From contig JANAVB010010791.1 in the NCBI GenBank assembly GCA_029216955.1, positions 5,908,838 through 5,972,837 of the forward strand: DNA of 64,000 nucleotides, read 5' to 3'. The translations under genes and the position numbers were made by a program. This document shows, piece after piece, positions 34,072 through 47,217 of this stretch. A model generated the notes under the pieces. The model saw nothing but the letters and a program-made list of their open reading frames with translations, was not told where the DNA came from and ran no database searches. Numbering within the stretch: the first letter of the stretch is position 1; every line of letters begins with the position of its first letter. Source of the DNA: Iris pallida (Eukaryota; Streptophyta; Magnoliopsida; Asparagales; Iridaceae).

Positions 34072-35783
34072 CTCGTATGATTATTCTATGTAGATTGAGA
34101 TATAGTTAACTTAGCATATTAGACAAATATACTTGCCCTCTAGGATCTTATCCACAAATTATTTGACTCTTCCTTGATTCCTTATCGAACTCTCTTTCAA
34201 CTGCTTGACTTGCATCTTGTTTGAATCTATTCTAACGTTGCTCTTATCTCCGTGCCAGAAAGAATGAACCTTCGAAGCAGACATGTTTTCTCCCTTTCTA
34301 CCACCACTGGTAATCTAGCAGCTCAAGGGGAGCAAACACCATCCCAACCTCTGGTGGCATCCCCACTCACTCCTTTCCAGCCAGGATAGCTGCAGCCTGA
34401 CACGAATCCACCAATGGTACAACAAAATCCTTATACTTACGTACCTCTAGTGGGACATAATGGGCAGGCAAATGCAGTACCCCAGGGAGATTATATGCCA
34501 CCACCTCCTCCACCGTTCCTTCACCAATTCCTACCTCAGCCCGGACCACAGATGCCCCCACTTCCGACTAATGTAGACCCAACTACCCAGTTTATGTATG
34601 CTATGCTACAGTCTCAGTGGCAGCAAACTGAACTGTTGAGGCAGAGCATAATGGCCTCCCTAGCTAGACCTCCACCACCAGCCCCGGTACCAGCTCCAGC
34701 TCCACAAACTTATATAGGCTCCATTAAGGACTTTATTGACATGAGGCCTAAGAATTTTAAAGGTATGGAGGGTCCGTTAGAAGTTTTTGTGTGGCTCACC
34801 AGCACTGAGAAGTTGTTGAAGGCATCTCAATTGCATGTGGACTTATGGATGACGGCGGTAGATTTGCTGTTAGAAGATAATGCCTACCACTGGTAGAAAG
34901 TTGAATTGAGGCGACTAGGCACTGAGCCGACGTGGAAGGAGTTCTATGATCTATTCAACGAGTGGTTCTTTCTCGTACATGTTCAAGATATCCTATATGA
35001 CCATTTCCTCCATTTGAAGAATGAAAACATGTCAGTAGACGAGTACGACGCAGAGTTTAGCCGCTTAAGTCGATTAGGTACGACATTGATTCCGAATGAG
35101 CGGGAGAGGGCGAAGAGATTCCACCATGGACTAGTACCAAAGCTTAAGACTTATACTACCACACAGTCCCGAGTCTCTCATGTAAATGTTCTAGAAGAAG
35201 CGCATAGCTAGGAGCTCCTTTGCAAGGAGATGCAGCAGATACCGAGACACCCCACTCCAGTAGCTGTACCAGTCAGAATGACATAGGGCGGACCTATTCG
35301 AAGACCCATGGTACAGCTACAACAAAGAGGCATGTCCTACCAGAAGCCCACTACAACTATTGTGGGAAGAAGGGCCATGTTCGGGATGGTTGTCAGATTC
35401 ATCTTGGCTTATGCTTGAGATACGGATCGAGACAACATAGGATTAAAGATTGTCCCGACCAGCCGATGCGAGGGCCACTAGCACCTGGACTAGGAGCACC
35501 ACAAGAATATCGAAGAGGACCACCCTTACCCGACCAAGTAGCACAGTTTAGACATGAGATGAATAGACAAAAGCAAGGACAAGCATTTACCATGGTTGTG
35601 GTAGACACCCATCCCGAGATTAGGGATTTAGCAGGTATTACTCTACTTATACCATTTTGATTATTTAAGACATGAATTAGCATTAGAACAACACATTTAG
35701 TAGCTTAGTCAACATGCATAGCATAATACTTCGTCTTACTATGATTTACTAGTTATCGACAGCAATGCATATGCACCACCTTC
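34072..35783 (+). mobile_element. Gag-only Tekay-like element, 5' internal part
   Basis: Plus-strand internal sequence that starts abruptly at the Tat LTR end. It has the leader also seen in the LARD-like element, then a broken gag and about 120 bases of non-coding sequence. It is interrupted at 35783 by the CCTTC element and resumes at 42714. Its 5' LTR should lie beyond the left side of the Tat array, outside this window. Confidence 0.75.
34264..35662 (+). pseudogene. Chromovirus-like gag, broken
   Basis: Frame from ATG 34264 with in-frame TAG at 34387 and 34894, then TAG at 35209 and a shift into the frame that continues to 35660. It has a Pro-rich N-terminus (PPPPPPFLHQF), the gag domain (FKGMEGPLEVFVWL, ENMSVDEYDAEFSRLSRLG, ERAKRFHHGL) and two degenerate CCHC knuckles. 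In the first, the leading Cys is Tyr (YNYCGKKGHVRDGC). In the second, the second Cys is Tyr (CLRYGSRQHRIKDC). No protease, RT or integrase follows. Confidence 0.82.
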
Positions 35784-37989
35784 TGTCACGTCCCGCTCCC
35801 GTAGGAGCGATCGTCCTCGCTAAGGCGTGATGCCGCACGAGCCTAAATTGCGCTCGTACAAGGCGGGTTCCATAACGGCCAATTACAGCGGCTGCGACGG
35901 GGTCGTCGCACATAAGTCCCAAGCAGAGACATTGAATAATAGCAGCGAAATTTAGAACAAAACACAAGTCATTCAAAGATGCATTTTATTGATATTGAAA
36001 CAAGAATTACAATGGAGAGTAAGTCCAAGATTACAAGTCACGCAAGCTCTCTCTCTTCTCTTAATTTACATTTATCGATCCAGCGGATGCTTCAGAAGGC
36101 GACGTCCATATACATTATGTCCCGTATAAGTCTTGACTCCATGCGGCCATACGCTTCGAATCGCCAAGGAACTCTGTACCTCGACGTATCCAAGCGAGCT
36201 CTGCGCCACGAGCTTCTACCTGTACCTGCATATGAAAACTATGTGGGTGTCAGTACTCAACTGTACTGGTGGAATGAGCTCCTCGCCCACCCATACAAAA
36301 TTGTCAAGTTCATTTACTTTGTGCAACATAGTCCCTTTTGATTGTCTTTCTACTCTTGCCTTAGGATTATTTTAGGACCGACGCCTTGGCCTATTTTGTG
36401 TCTCTAGACCATCCCGTGCTTGCAACAACAACGTTAATCTATTAAGTCGTGTTTGCCTTACGGCCTAAAATCAGAGACGCGACTACGCGAGGGTACCCAA
36501 ATTTTCTGGTGACCATGCTACAAATCCTTTGTGTCGTGCCTCGCAACTCAGTGTGACTTAGCCATATCGCCGCCTTGCGGCCCTTTCTACTTCAATCACC
36601 AACTGACCCAATCAAGACTTGTGGACTAAATGTCACTCGACCGACTTTGCCTTGCGGCATCTTCTGACTTAAACTCAAGATAACTCAATCATAACTATGC
36701 AACTTATATGCCGACAATATAAGACTCGATGCCACATCTCGTGCCGAAGCACGTCGCCTACGTTGCAACCAAATCTTAGGCCCAATATTGTGTTCTAACT
36801 GTACACACACACTCAACTCAACTCAATCTAAAGGCACATATGCGGGTTGCCACCATGCCGACACATCTATATAAATTTGGTCACTGACTCCTAGAGCCAT
36901 TGTAGACTCCCTTTTGCTTTTGTTAGACGGGACCCTTTCAGCGCGAGTAGCGAGCCCCGCTGCAAGTCCCCGCCTAACTTGTGCCTATTACAGCTTTTGT
37001 AATTGTTTTCTTTCTTTGCCTGCAATGGTCCCGTGGCCCCAGGTTGCCGTTCGAGGAAACTCTTACCTTGTCGACAAGTTGTCCATGACCATGCAAGACT
37101 CGACTCAAACTGACATCCCACACAGTCATTCTACCTCTAGTGTTACCATCTCTTTCAGGGCCAAGTTCAATACTTCTCACATTTGAGACCTTGCCTCGAC
37201 GATCCAGTCGCAAGCATTCTTCTTCCTTGCCCTATCATTTCATTCAACTCAAGAACAACGATTTGAAGCACTTTTCCGAACTCAATGATTCAACCGTGGC
37301 CCGTGCCTCAAAACACTAAGTCCGTGATATCGTGTCTTAAACCAACTTGAACTCTATATGACACCACCGCCCAAGTCATACTCTATATGACGGGCCTTGA
37401 GACCGTAAGACTATGTGGTTATACTCCGCCGTAGAACTCATAGGACCGTGCTTGGAATGACTTAGGTCGACCGCCATCACTTTGCCTAATTTAATCAAGC
37501 CTACAACTTAACCCAAGGGACAAGTAAAGGCTATGCCAAGCCTTGCATCGTAGAAACGTGCATATTTTATCGAGCTTTTACGCGGGCGACGCCTATGACT
37601 TAGGCTAATTCATAGTTTGTGTCGAAGACCAACTTTTTCTTCTTCCAAGCCACGGGACGAAGGACCGAGTGTCATTTTCAAAATATGCCATGCACTAACT
37701 CTAAGCCAACCGTTGGACCTTTCCATATTCTAACTCAATTCGACCCTTCGGGATTACTCCCTTTAGCTATGTGGATTCATATCTTTTATTATCAAGCCTA
37801 CTTGTACAAGTTGAAAACATACAATTTATTATGTTAAGGCTAAGATGAGGCAAGTTCACCGAAACTACCCCTCCTGAGCAAGGAGTCGCCTCGACCGAGC
37901 GATATCTTCGAGCAGCCGTTGCAAGGCTAAGTTCGAACGCCGTCGGCATTTCGATTCCTCTGATTGACTGAGCGGAACGGGGCACTACA
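35784..37989 (-). repeat. 3' LTR of the CCTTC element
   Basis: Plus strand TGTCACGTCCCG...GGGCACTACA; 2206 bp. Very similar to 40532-42713. No gene is seen; short frames in it are in both LTRs by descent only. Confidence 0.9.
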
Positions 37990-40531
37990 TCATACACCAC
38001 TCAAAAAAAGTTTCGTCCTCGAAACTAACTGAGTACACTTATCGACTTATAACTTGATTCAACATTCAAGGACTCTCGTACACACTACTCCTATGCGTTT
38101 CTCAATTTTGAGCCACGCTCGTGCTACCATCCATCTTTTCCTTGAAACACAATTTCAAAATATTCTACACTTTCCTGTTCCTCAAATCTCACTTGATTCA
38201 ACGTATCACTTAGTTGGATCGTGTACATATTTTAGGCGTCCCCAAAATACATACATTTCAGCCAAGCCTCGTGATAGCGAATCCCTCTATCACCACTCGA
38301 GTTGGATCGTGCACATATTCAAGCGTCCTTGATATACATGCATGTCAACCGAGACTCATGAGTGGTGCCTCCACAATTCCTATCACTCCGTACCGGGACG
38401 TCTGCCTAATCGCTAGGCTATGTCAATCCGTCAGTATTGGAATCATAGTTCCCAAACAACAATATCAACACTGACCCCATCCTAAGGTCAAACCAAATTA
38501 ATAGTACGGGATTTTCTACCCAAGCTCGCATCACTCCAATTTCTAAACTTCGAGCATAGATTTCCTACACACATCCCGACATTCGTCGCACGGGGTCCTA
38601 GTCATTCAGCAAAGCCATCCTATGATAACTCACGTTTCAACCAATTCTTTGACATATCAATATCATCGTTCATCAAGCCATTTCGTATAGTCTCTTTCTT
38701 CGAACACGTTCGACACAATCTGCCTATCAATCCTTCCAAGTCAAACACGCTTCGACACAACTTATTGCTAAACCACAATTCACATTTCATATTTCATAAG
38801 CCGTTCATCACAATTTACGTATTCGATCATAAAGTCGTCTAGCTTAACAATATGTTGCGCCCTGATCTCACGCGAGTCAGATTATCCACGGTGGGCATGA
38901 ATCACCATGCACGCTCCCGCGGGTAAATTATCCTCATCGGGACGTAACTCTTGTTTTGTGTCTAGACTAATTTATTCTCGATGCGCGGATTGGACCTACT
39001 CGATCCTCAAGTTTCATTCATTCGTCAATCACCAGCCCTACAAATCCTCGAATTCACCTTCGCATCAAGCCAACAAGTCAAGACAATTAAAGTTGTCGTG
39101 TCCTAATTTTTTGAGTTCGATCATTCTCGCGACATGAATCACTATGTCAGCGCTCACACAGAACAATCGCCCAAAATTTGACGTGACGCATGTGCGAGGC
39201 TAGAGTTGCGCTCGCGCAAGACAAGATCATCGACGCTATGGTTATCCGCGTAACCATCAAGACCTTCTATTTTCATCCAACATTCATTTTAATCAAAATC
39301 CTAAGTATAGCATCCAACCGAGCAATAACACTTCCACGATCGTCATTCGTCGAGTTAGAGTACCCCCGAGTTATCGCATATCGATCTTTGATACGCCTCA
39401 ATACCATCGATGATATGCATAACCTGACGATCTTCCTTTGCAACGAATTTTGAGTCGTACGAATGATGCTAGCGTCCGACTGGATAATCTCCTCGACATT
39501 TAAATCCAAGTTCGATCATTATCCCTCGAATCATTCACAAAATCAATTTCTTCAAACCCAAAATTCGTGTATCGTTCACCTGTCTATCTTAAGTCATCTA
39601 CCAACGTATTTTCTCAATTCGCATCTCCCTTTGCTAACTCAAATCATCGAGCAACATCCATTCCCATCCTTATAGTCATTTTCAACATTCGAATCAAACT
39701 TTTCATGCACGCTATCTTCCCGTCGTGATAACTTTTCGTATACGATCCATATCAATTTCCTCGATCAAGTCATCCATTCGTACACCCTAACTTTCTTCGA
39801 TTTAATTTCACCTACTCAATCATTTTTGTATTTCATACTCGCGCAATCCTCAATCCCGTGCACATTCCGTACGTTTCATTTCTAATTTGTTTGAATCTAC
39901 TTTTCAAACTTCAAGACAATAACTCACTCAATCGTACTCGATCTAAGGCTTTGCATACATACGACGCTTGCTGATAGACTCATCGACATCCCATATCCTT
40001 AATCGATCGATATCCCTGAAGCTTATTGCATACACCACTTAGGGATGAAGTCATTCGACAAATCTTCAAAACCGTCATTCGAATCAAAATTGACTCATTC
40101 AAATTTTCCGTTCGAACCATTCCTCAAATTCTAAGCACGCTTATCTATATCGCATCGACATTATCGTCGCTCGATAGCACCCCTATCGATAGTCATCTCA
40201 CCTTACTCAATCGAGTTCAACTCATTCTTGCTCGACACTATTCAATTCCCGTATTCGACTTTTCTAAGGTCGACGCAACTTTGGTGTATATGCCTAGCCC
40301 GACTTAGCCAACCGTGCTTACGCGAACCATCTTTTTATTTCTTGTCAAAAATCGTTCTCCTATATTTTGCAAAATAGATAGACTTATTGTATGGACATCC
40401 GTGGGACATTTGAGAGAGAGCGCACCAACGATAACAACTTACGGAAGCAACACTCAGAGTTCGCAGAAACATCATAGTTAAAGAATTCAGTCGATAGTCC
40501 AAGGACGTAAAGCCGTGCTCTGATACCATTA
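37990..40531 (-). other. Non-coding interior of the CCTTC element
   Basis: 2542 bp with frequent ATTCG/TCGAA words and no long minus-strand frame. At the left it has GAGGACGAAACTTTTTTT in element sense (plus 38004-38021), followed by GAGTGGTGTATGA at the LTR. I see no similarity to known proteins. Confidence 0.75.
40511..40528 (-). other. Primer binding site, initiator-Met type
   Basis: The minus strand reads TGGTATCAGAGCACGGCT, three bases from the LTR at 40532. TGGTATCAGAGC is the classic complement of the plant initiator methionine tRNA 3' end. Confidence 0.9.
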
Positions 40532-42713
40532 TGTCACGCCCCGCTTCCGTAGGAGCGATCATCCTCGCTAAGGCGTGATGCCGCACAAGCCTAGATTACG
40601 CTCGTGCAAGGCGGGTTCCATAACGGCCGATTACAGCGGCTACGACGGGGTCGTCACACAGAAGTCCCAAGCAGAGACATTGAATAATAGCAGCAAAATT
40701 TAGAACAAAACACAAGTCATTCAAAGATGCATTTTATTGATATTGAAACAAGGATTACAATAGGACACAAGGCCAAGATTACAAGTCACTCAAGCTCTCT
40801 CTCTTCTCTCAATTTATATTTGTCGATCCAGTGGATGCTTCGGAAGGCGATGTCCATACATTATGTCCCGTATAAGTCTTGACTCCATGCGGCCACATGC
40901 TTTGAATCGCCAAGGAACTCCGTACCTCGACGCATCCAAGCGAGCTCCGTGCCACGAGCTTCTACCTGTGCCTGCACATAAAACTATGTGGGTGTCAGTA
41001 CTCAACTGTACTGGTGGAATGACCTCCTCGCCCACCCATACAAAACCGTCACGTTCATTTACTTTGTGCAGCATAGTCCCTTTTGATTGTCTTTCTACTC
41101 TTGTCTTAGGATTATTTTAGGACCGACGCCTTGGCCTATTTTGTGTCTCTAGACCATGCCGTGCTTACAATAACAACATTAACCTATCAAGTCGTGTTTG
41201 CCTTACGGCCTAAAATCAGAGACGCGACTACGCGAGGGTACCCAAATTTTCTGGTGACCGTGCTATAAATCCTTTGTGCCGTACCTTGCAACTCAGTATG
41301 ACTTAGCCATATCGCCGCCTCGCGGCCCTTTCTACTTCAATCACCAACTGACCCAATCAAGACTTGTGGACTAAATATCACTCGACTGAATTTGCCTTGC
41401 GGCATCTCCTGACTTAAACTCAAGACAACTCAATCATAACTATGCAACTTATATGCCGACAACATAAGACTCGACGCCACATCTCGTACCGAAGCATGTC
41501 GCCTACGTTGCAACCAAATCTTAGGCCCAACATTGTGTTCTAACTGTACACACACACTCAACTCAACTCAATCCAAAGGCACACATGCGGGTTGCCGCCA
41601 TACCGACACATCTATATAAATTTGGTCACCGACTCCCAGAGCCATTTTGGACTCTCTTTTGCTTTTGTTAGACGAGACCCTTTCAGCGCGAGTAGCGAGC
41701 CCCGCTGCAAGTCACCTCCTAACTTGTGCCCACCACAGCTTTTGTAATTGTTTCCTTTCTTTGTCCGCAACGGTCCCGTGGCCCCGTGTTGCCGTTCGGG
41801 GAAACTCTACCTTGCCGACAAGTTGTCCATGACCATGCAAGACTCGACTCAAACTGACGTCTCACACAGTCATTCTACCTCTAGTGTTACCATCTCTTTC
41901 AGGGCCAAGTTCAATACTTCTCACATTTGAGACCTTGCCACGACGACCCAGTCGCGAGCATTCTTCTTCCTTGCCCTATCATTTCATTCAACTCAAGAAC
42001 AACGATTTGAAGAACTTTTCCAAACTCAATGATTCAACCGTGGCCCGTGCCTCAAAATATTAAGTCCGTGATATCGTGTCTTAAACCAACTTGAACTCTA
42101 TATAACACTACCCGCCTAAGTCATACTCTATATGACAGGCCTTGAGACCGTAAGACTATATGGTTATACTCTGCCGTAGAACTCATAGGATCGTGCTTGG
42201 AATGACTTAGGTCGACCGCCATCACTTTGCCTAACTTAATCAAGCCTACAACTTAACCCAAGGGACGAGTAAAGGCTATGCCAAGCCTTGCATCGTGGAA
42301 ACGTGTATGCTTTATCGAGCATTTACGCGGGCGACGCCTATGACTTAGGCTAATTCATAGTTTGTGTCAAAGACCAACTTTTTCTTCTTCCAAGCCACGG
42401 GACGAAGGACCGAGTGTCATTTTCAAAGCACGCCGTGCACCAACTCTAAGCCAACCGTTGGACCTTTCCATATTCTAACTCAATTTGACCCTTTGGGATT
42501 ACTCCCTTTAGCTATGTGGATTGTCTCTTTTATTATCAAGCCTACTTGTTTATTATGTGAAGGCTAAGATGAGGCAAGTTCACCGAAACTACCCTACCTG
42601 AGCGAGGAGTCACCTCGACCGAGCGATGTCTTCGAGCAGCCGTTGTAAGGCTATGTTCGAACGCCGTCGACGTTCCGATTCCTCTGATTGACTGAGCGGG
42701 ATGGGGCACTACA
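40532..42713 (-). repeat. 5' LTR of the CCTTC element
   Basis: 2182 bp, TGTCACGCCCCG...GGGCACTACA on the plus strand. It differs from the other LTR by scattered substitutions and small indels, for example a missing 15-base piece near 42550. Confidence 0.9.
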
Positions 42714-43504
42714 CCTTCGACACCATTAGAAATCTTATGACCATAGTATAGCAGGCTTATTACGAATAGAGATTTATGACTTTGTAATTAGAGATTCTTT
42801 GTATGACGTACCTTAGAATTTGTGACCCCCATCAATGACCCTCGTGTACTATAGAAGAGTGAATCATTCAATTTTCTGGGTACATGTGTCATCATAGCAT
42901 TTTTTGCCAACTTGGAAGCACAAAGATGGCATGCGAAATCATTTCTCTATTATTCAAAAAGTAAGGTATGATTTTCGAACATGACACATTTCCTCTGATT
43001 GGTCTAACAAATTAGCGGTTTATAACATCTATTTCTATCCGTATCATTTGATACCTCTACCGTGACTTTGACATTTGGAGCACAATACTAGCCATTTCCT
43101 TCCAACAAATTTTACCCTCGTGAACGAGACGAGCCACTCTACACACATGATATACATGTCCTACACAAACACACCATCCTGTGCTCCATTTCAATTACAC
43201 CATATGTACGACACATTTCTCTTATGACAACCCACAGATGCCCTTTTTTTTGTTCCATTTGATTTTTATCATGCGATATCGACCCATTCCCTCCAACGAA
43301 CTGAATATCCATGATCCGTGCAAGACTAAGAATACCCTATCTTGTAGAATATGGTGTCAGTTTGGATTCCTTCTATAACTACCTCCTTTCGAAAATCGAG
43401 TTACGATTAGCGTACATACTCTCCCTCCATATTTAATCTCGTTCCTCATTGATATTAAGATTTATTTTAATTTTAAGGACGAAATTTTTATAAGTTGGGT
43501 AAGA
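42714..43504 (+). mobile_element. Gag-only Tekay-like element, 3' internal part
   Basis: About 790 bases between the CCTTC duplication and the 3' LTR. No pol coding is visible; the whole pol is missing. It ends AAGGACGAAATTTTTATAAGT... and the tract AAGTTGGGTAAGA (43492-43504), the same 3' boundary design as the LARD-like element. Confidence 0.75.
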
Positions 43505-43910
43505 TGTAAACCCCCAAATTTTCAAAAGAGTTTGTTTTTGCTATTTTATATTTACTTAGATAATTATTTTGGAATTATTTCTGTTATCTTATAAATATAG
43601 TCTTAGTCGTGCTCAAATTTTGTTATACACACTGATTAGACAATATGGCACGGCTAGTGCAGTCAAGTGCCTTGACAAGCATACTAGCTGTAGACGTCAC
43701 TAGATTTATCTATTTTAATATTCTGTTGATTAAAATTTATCAAATCATATTTTTGTTATCTTTCCGTTTTAATTATTTACTTATTTATTTTCTATTCAGA
43801 AAAAAGGGTTTTGATTTAATATATGTACTAATAATAGTAGTGGGAGTGTACCCACCCCAATTTATGATACTTACTAAGTTGTTGTTGAAATTATTATTAT
43901 TATTATTATT

Positions 43911-43943
<33 letters not shown>

Positions 43944-44158
43944 ATTATTAATATTATTATTATTCATGGTCATTGGTAATATATTAGTAGATGAATTTTA
44001 ATATATATATAAGTACATATATATGTGTAAATTACCCCTACAACTATGAAAGTGCCACCAAGCATTTTATTATTTTTTAAGATTTTTTAAAATTATCTTT
44101 TACAAATTTTCTTTGTTAACTACTAAGGTTTTTAATTAGGTTTATGGAAAAAACCCTG

Positions 44159-44194
44159 AATATCTCGCGAGATATTCCAATATCTCGCGAGATC
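44159..44194. promoter_or_regulatory. Tandem TCTCGCGAGA palindromes
   Basis: AATATCTCGCGAGATATT is a perfect 18-base palindrome, followed two bases later by AATATCTCGCGAGAT. They lie about 210 bases before the TATA-like box, where U3 regulatory sites are expected. Confidence 0.6.
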
Positions 44195-45910
44195 ACATCT
44201 ACAACCAAACCAGATAGGGAATAGGCGGATGTCCTGTGTTTTCCACTTTTAATCTTGGTGGATTAAACTCGATCAAATCTATTTATTACCCAATCAAATC
44301 CTTCATCTAATCCTATAGGAAATATCCCCTACCATCAGAATTCAAATCTTGATTTAAATCAGATTTAAATCCTACCGAAAGCTGCGTTCGAAAACTTAGC
44401 CTATATATGACCATCAGATTCGATTTTCAAGGAAACCTAAAAAATATCTTCGAAAGCTTAGCCCCGCGACCCCCCTGGACCCCTGCACTCCCCCACGAAC
44501 TGCCTGCACCGCCGCTAGCCCACCGAAGCACTGCCGTACTAGCTGGCCGACGAAAAAACAAGGGTGCCCTATTTCAAAACCCGACAGCGAGGTATGTGTC
44601 TTCAAACCCAAATTTTTTTCCCTGTTTAACGAAATCGTAATCCACTTGATCCTGGGAGTAGCCTGGGTAATCAAGAACGAACCCATTGAATTAGAATTTA
44701 CTTTAACATAACAAACTGTTCGAGTAAAACCCCTAAAAATCTCAAAAGAAAAATCAGTTCTTGAAGAACTGAACAGAGCAGCAGGACCAGTCCCAAATCC
44801 CTATTTGGAAGTCAAAACTTTTTCGATTCTTCGACAGTTTCAAAAATATGTTTGAACAGATTTAATGACAACATATACGAGATGGAAACCCAACTTTTAG
44901 TTTTATTTTTCATTGATTATGTTGTTATTAAAATAGTTTCAAAGTTTAGGAAAAATCGGTTTTTAAAATAGTAAATTTCAATAACTTTTACTGATACGAT
45001 GTGCTTCCCGACAAAACGGGCAACGTGGTCATAGCATCGAAAGACGCGTATGGATGTTGTCGATGTGTGAGATTCTACGGAACTCGATTTTGTTGTGTGT
45101 GCATGACGAAATCGAGGCATATCAGTCGAGATAACTTATATCGGCCTATTTGCAAACTAGTCTATAACTTCGTGCACGTTTTTCATCTCAAGATGGAAAT
45201 TGTGCCACTGGACTCGTCTTATTTTTCTGGTCCCGTAAGCCAAGTTTGGACCGATTCTGAGAAGGTCGACCAGAACGCTATTTTGGCGGGCCCGCGACCC
45301 GAACCAACGTGCAAATTTGTGCACGACTCACCGGAATCTAACTTTGGACATATGGTTAAGTTCATATCGTCAAACTGGACCCGTAGACATATAATTTGAT
45401 GACTTTAGAGACCATAGGTACTAGCACGCTTTTCGGTGCAAAGCGGGTCCAACGACGGATATCGTTTTGACTCGAATTACGATTTTGCCCATGTGTCCAA
45501 AATTGGACTTATGGGTAGGCAATCTTAAACATTTCTTTTATTGTAAAAATGTTGGTGATATCTGTTTTAGCATCCGAAAACGTTCGTGGAAGTTGGCTTT
45601 CATTGCTTCACTATTATGACGATTCGGGTTATTGGACGTTGCCATTCTGCATACTACCTCCAGGCAAGATACCTTACCATATTTCTATTTATCTACTTGA
45701 GCTCATTATATTACATGCATATCATTTATGTTGTTTAATTATTTCTGCAATATAAATTGTTCTTCAAAATTTACTTGATGCAAGTTACAGTTAGTTATGT
45801 TTCTTTTCGTTATTTTTTATTTTATGCACATTTGACCTAGAAGTAAGGGACCACCTTTAATTGTGCTGCATTCATTGGCCTTGACACGTGTGTGCCACAA
45901 AGTTGTGAGT

Positions 45911-45913
<3 letters not shown>

Positions 45914-45985
<72 letters not shown>
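45914..45985. repeat. TA dinucleotide microsatellite
   Basis: About 72 bases of (TA)n with one AAATA interruption, at a site where the related LARD-like LTRs have unique sequence. Confidence 0.95.
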
Positions 45986-47217
45986 CGACCTTATGTATTG
46001 GGTGGCCAACGATACGTACAGGCCGTGCGATATGTATAACTGCTAATAGAATGCATGATAGGTTGACTTAGCAGTTATTAGAGGTACTGTATCGTGAAAA
46101 CGATATAGATAGTCATGGGGTACGGAGGACAGTTCCTTAGCGTATGGGCCATATATACACTTACTTTTTGTAACCCATGAGCTCCGCCGGAGACACGGGT
46201 GAGATTACCCATTATTACTGACGGCCACTGGTGTTCTGCGAAATGTTATGCTCTTACATTGTTACTGACGGCCACTGTCGCTTCGCTAAACATTATGCTC
46301 TTAGGCCCTTAGTGCCCAGAGAGGGAACTATGCCTATCCCATTTTAGTCGGAGTGCCAATGCGTTAAAGGTTTGTTCTTAAATTGCATTCACATATAATG
46401 ATTAGTCTACCTTATCCGTTAGGTATAGATACTTTTGGTTTGTGTACTTATACCTGATTGCAGCTTGGAATAGTAACTTGTCGCGGACTAGTTTGCCACA
46501 CCTTGTCCTTGTTTGGTTGTAGGTGTGGTTCACTGCTTCAATAATAAGGTAATGAACCTTGTTGTGGTCCGGATACTATATCGAATTCCTGGCTTGGAAA
46601 GATACTTCATCGTGGATTAGGGTGCGCTCTCATGTCATTGTTTACTTGGGGGGTGGTACGCTAATTCAAGGGTGGAGTATTGGACTATGTTATGATCTGA
46701 TTTACTTATTATTAAGTAGTTTTTATTCAGTTATGTGGCATGTTCTTTCTGTATCTTGTTACGTCTGGCTGAGGACCTGGTGATTTCTTTAGGTATAGAT
46801 GTGTAGGACTTCCCGCAGGAGTATGGCTTCGGACTAGACTCATCATTCACAATCGAGAGAGTCGTACCTTCCGATAATAGATGCCCCTATTAGGTTGAGG
46901 AGCCTATTTAGTTATCTTTTCTTTTATCTGTTTGTCTTAGAGGTTGGACTCCATTTTCTTTTCAGTTTGTTCTAGTGCTGGTAGTGGATTTGTCTCCACC
47001 CAACCATCAACTATATTTTGACATTTACTTTGATTCATGAGGAACTAATATTTTCAAATTCTAATGTGGATGAGATGTAGTTTTATCTGTGACTGTTTGT
47101 TATTATTTAATCACATTACAGCTTATCGAGATTTCCATATATTGGAGTAAATCTCGTATATATGCAGCTGGCATGCTACGTTCCTAGTCTTATATATTTT
47201 GGGACTGGGGTGTTACA

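Larger units (their letters stand above)
35784..42713 (-). mobile_element. Non-autonomous LTR element with initiator-Met primer site
   Basis: 6930 bp flanked by CCTTC on both sides (35779-35783 and 42714-42718). LTRs of 2206 and 2182 bp enclose 2542 bp. Orientation is minus, from the primer site next to the right LTR and the conserved GAGGACGAAA tract next to the left LTR. The interior has no frame resembling gag or pol, so it must borrow proteins. The family is not recognised. Confidence 0.9.
43505..47217 (+). repeat. 3' LTR of the gag-only Tekay-like element
   Basis: 3713 bp, TGTAAACCCCC...GGGGTGTTACA. It shares many blocks with the LARD-like LTRs, including TCCTTAGCGTATGGGC, TTACTGACGGCCACTGG and TGTCCTTGTTTGGTTG (46504). 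Special features are the palindromes at 44159-44194, a TATATA box near 44401, a TTA/TTG microsatellite (43890-43964), a TA microsatellite (45914-45985) and a duplicated unit at about 46208-46302. No gene is seen. Confidence 0.85.

Noticed and set aside
36860..36885. TATATAAA box on the plus strand of the CCTTC element LTR
   Set aside because: The element is on the minus strand by primer site and 3' tract, so this box is on the wrong strand for it; no antisense gene is seen downstream.
43785..43973. Minus-strand poly-Asn frame
   Set aside because: Produced by TTA/TTG trinucleotide repeats in the LTR.
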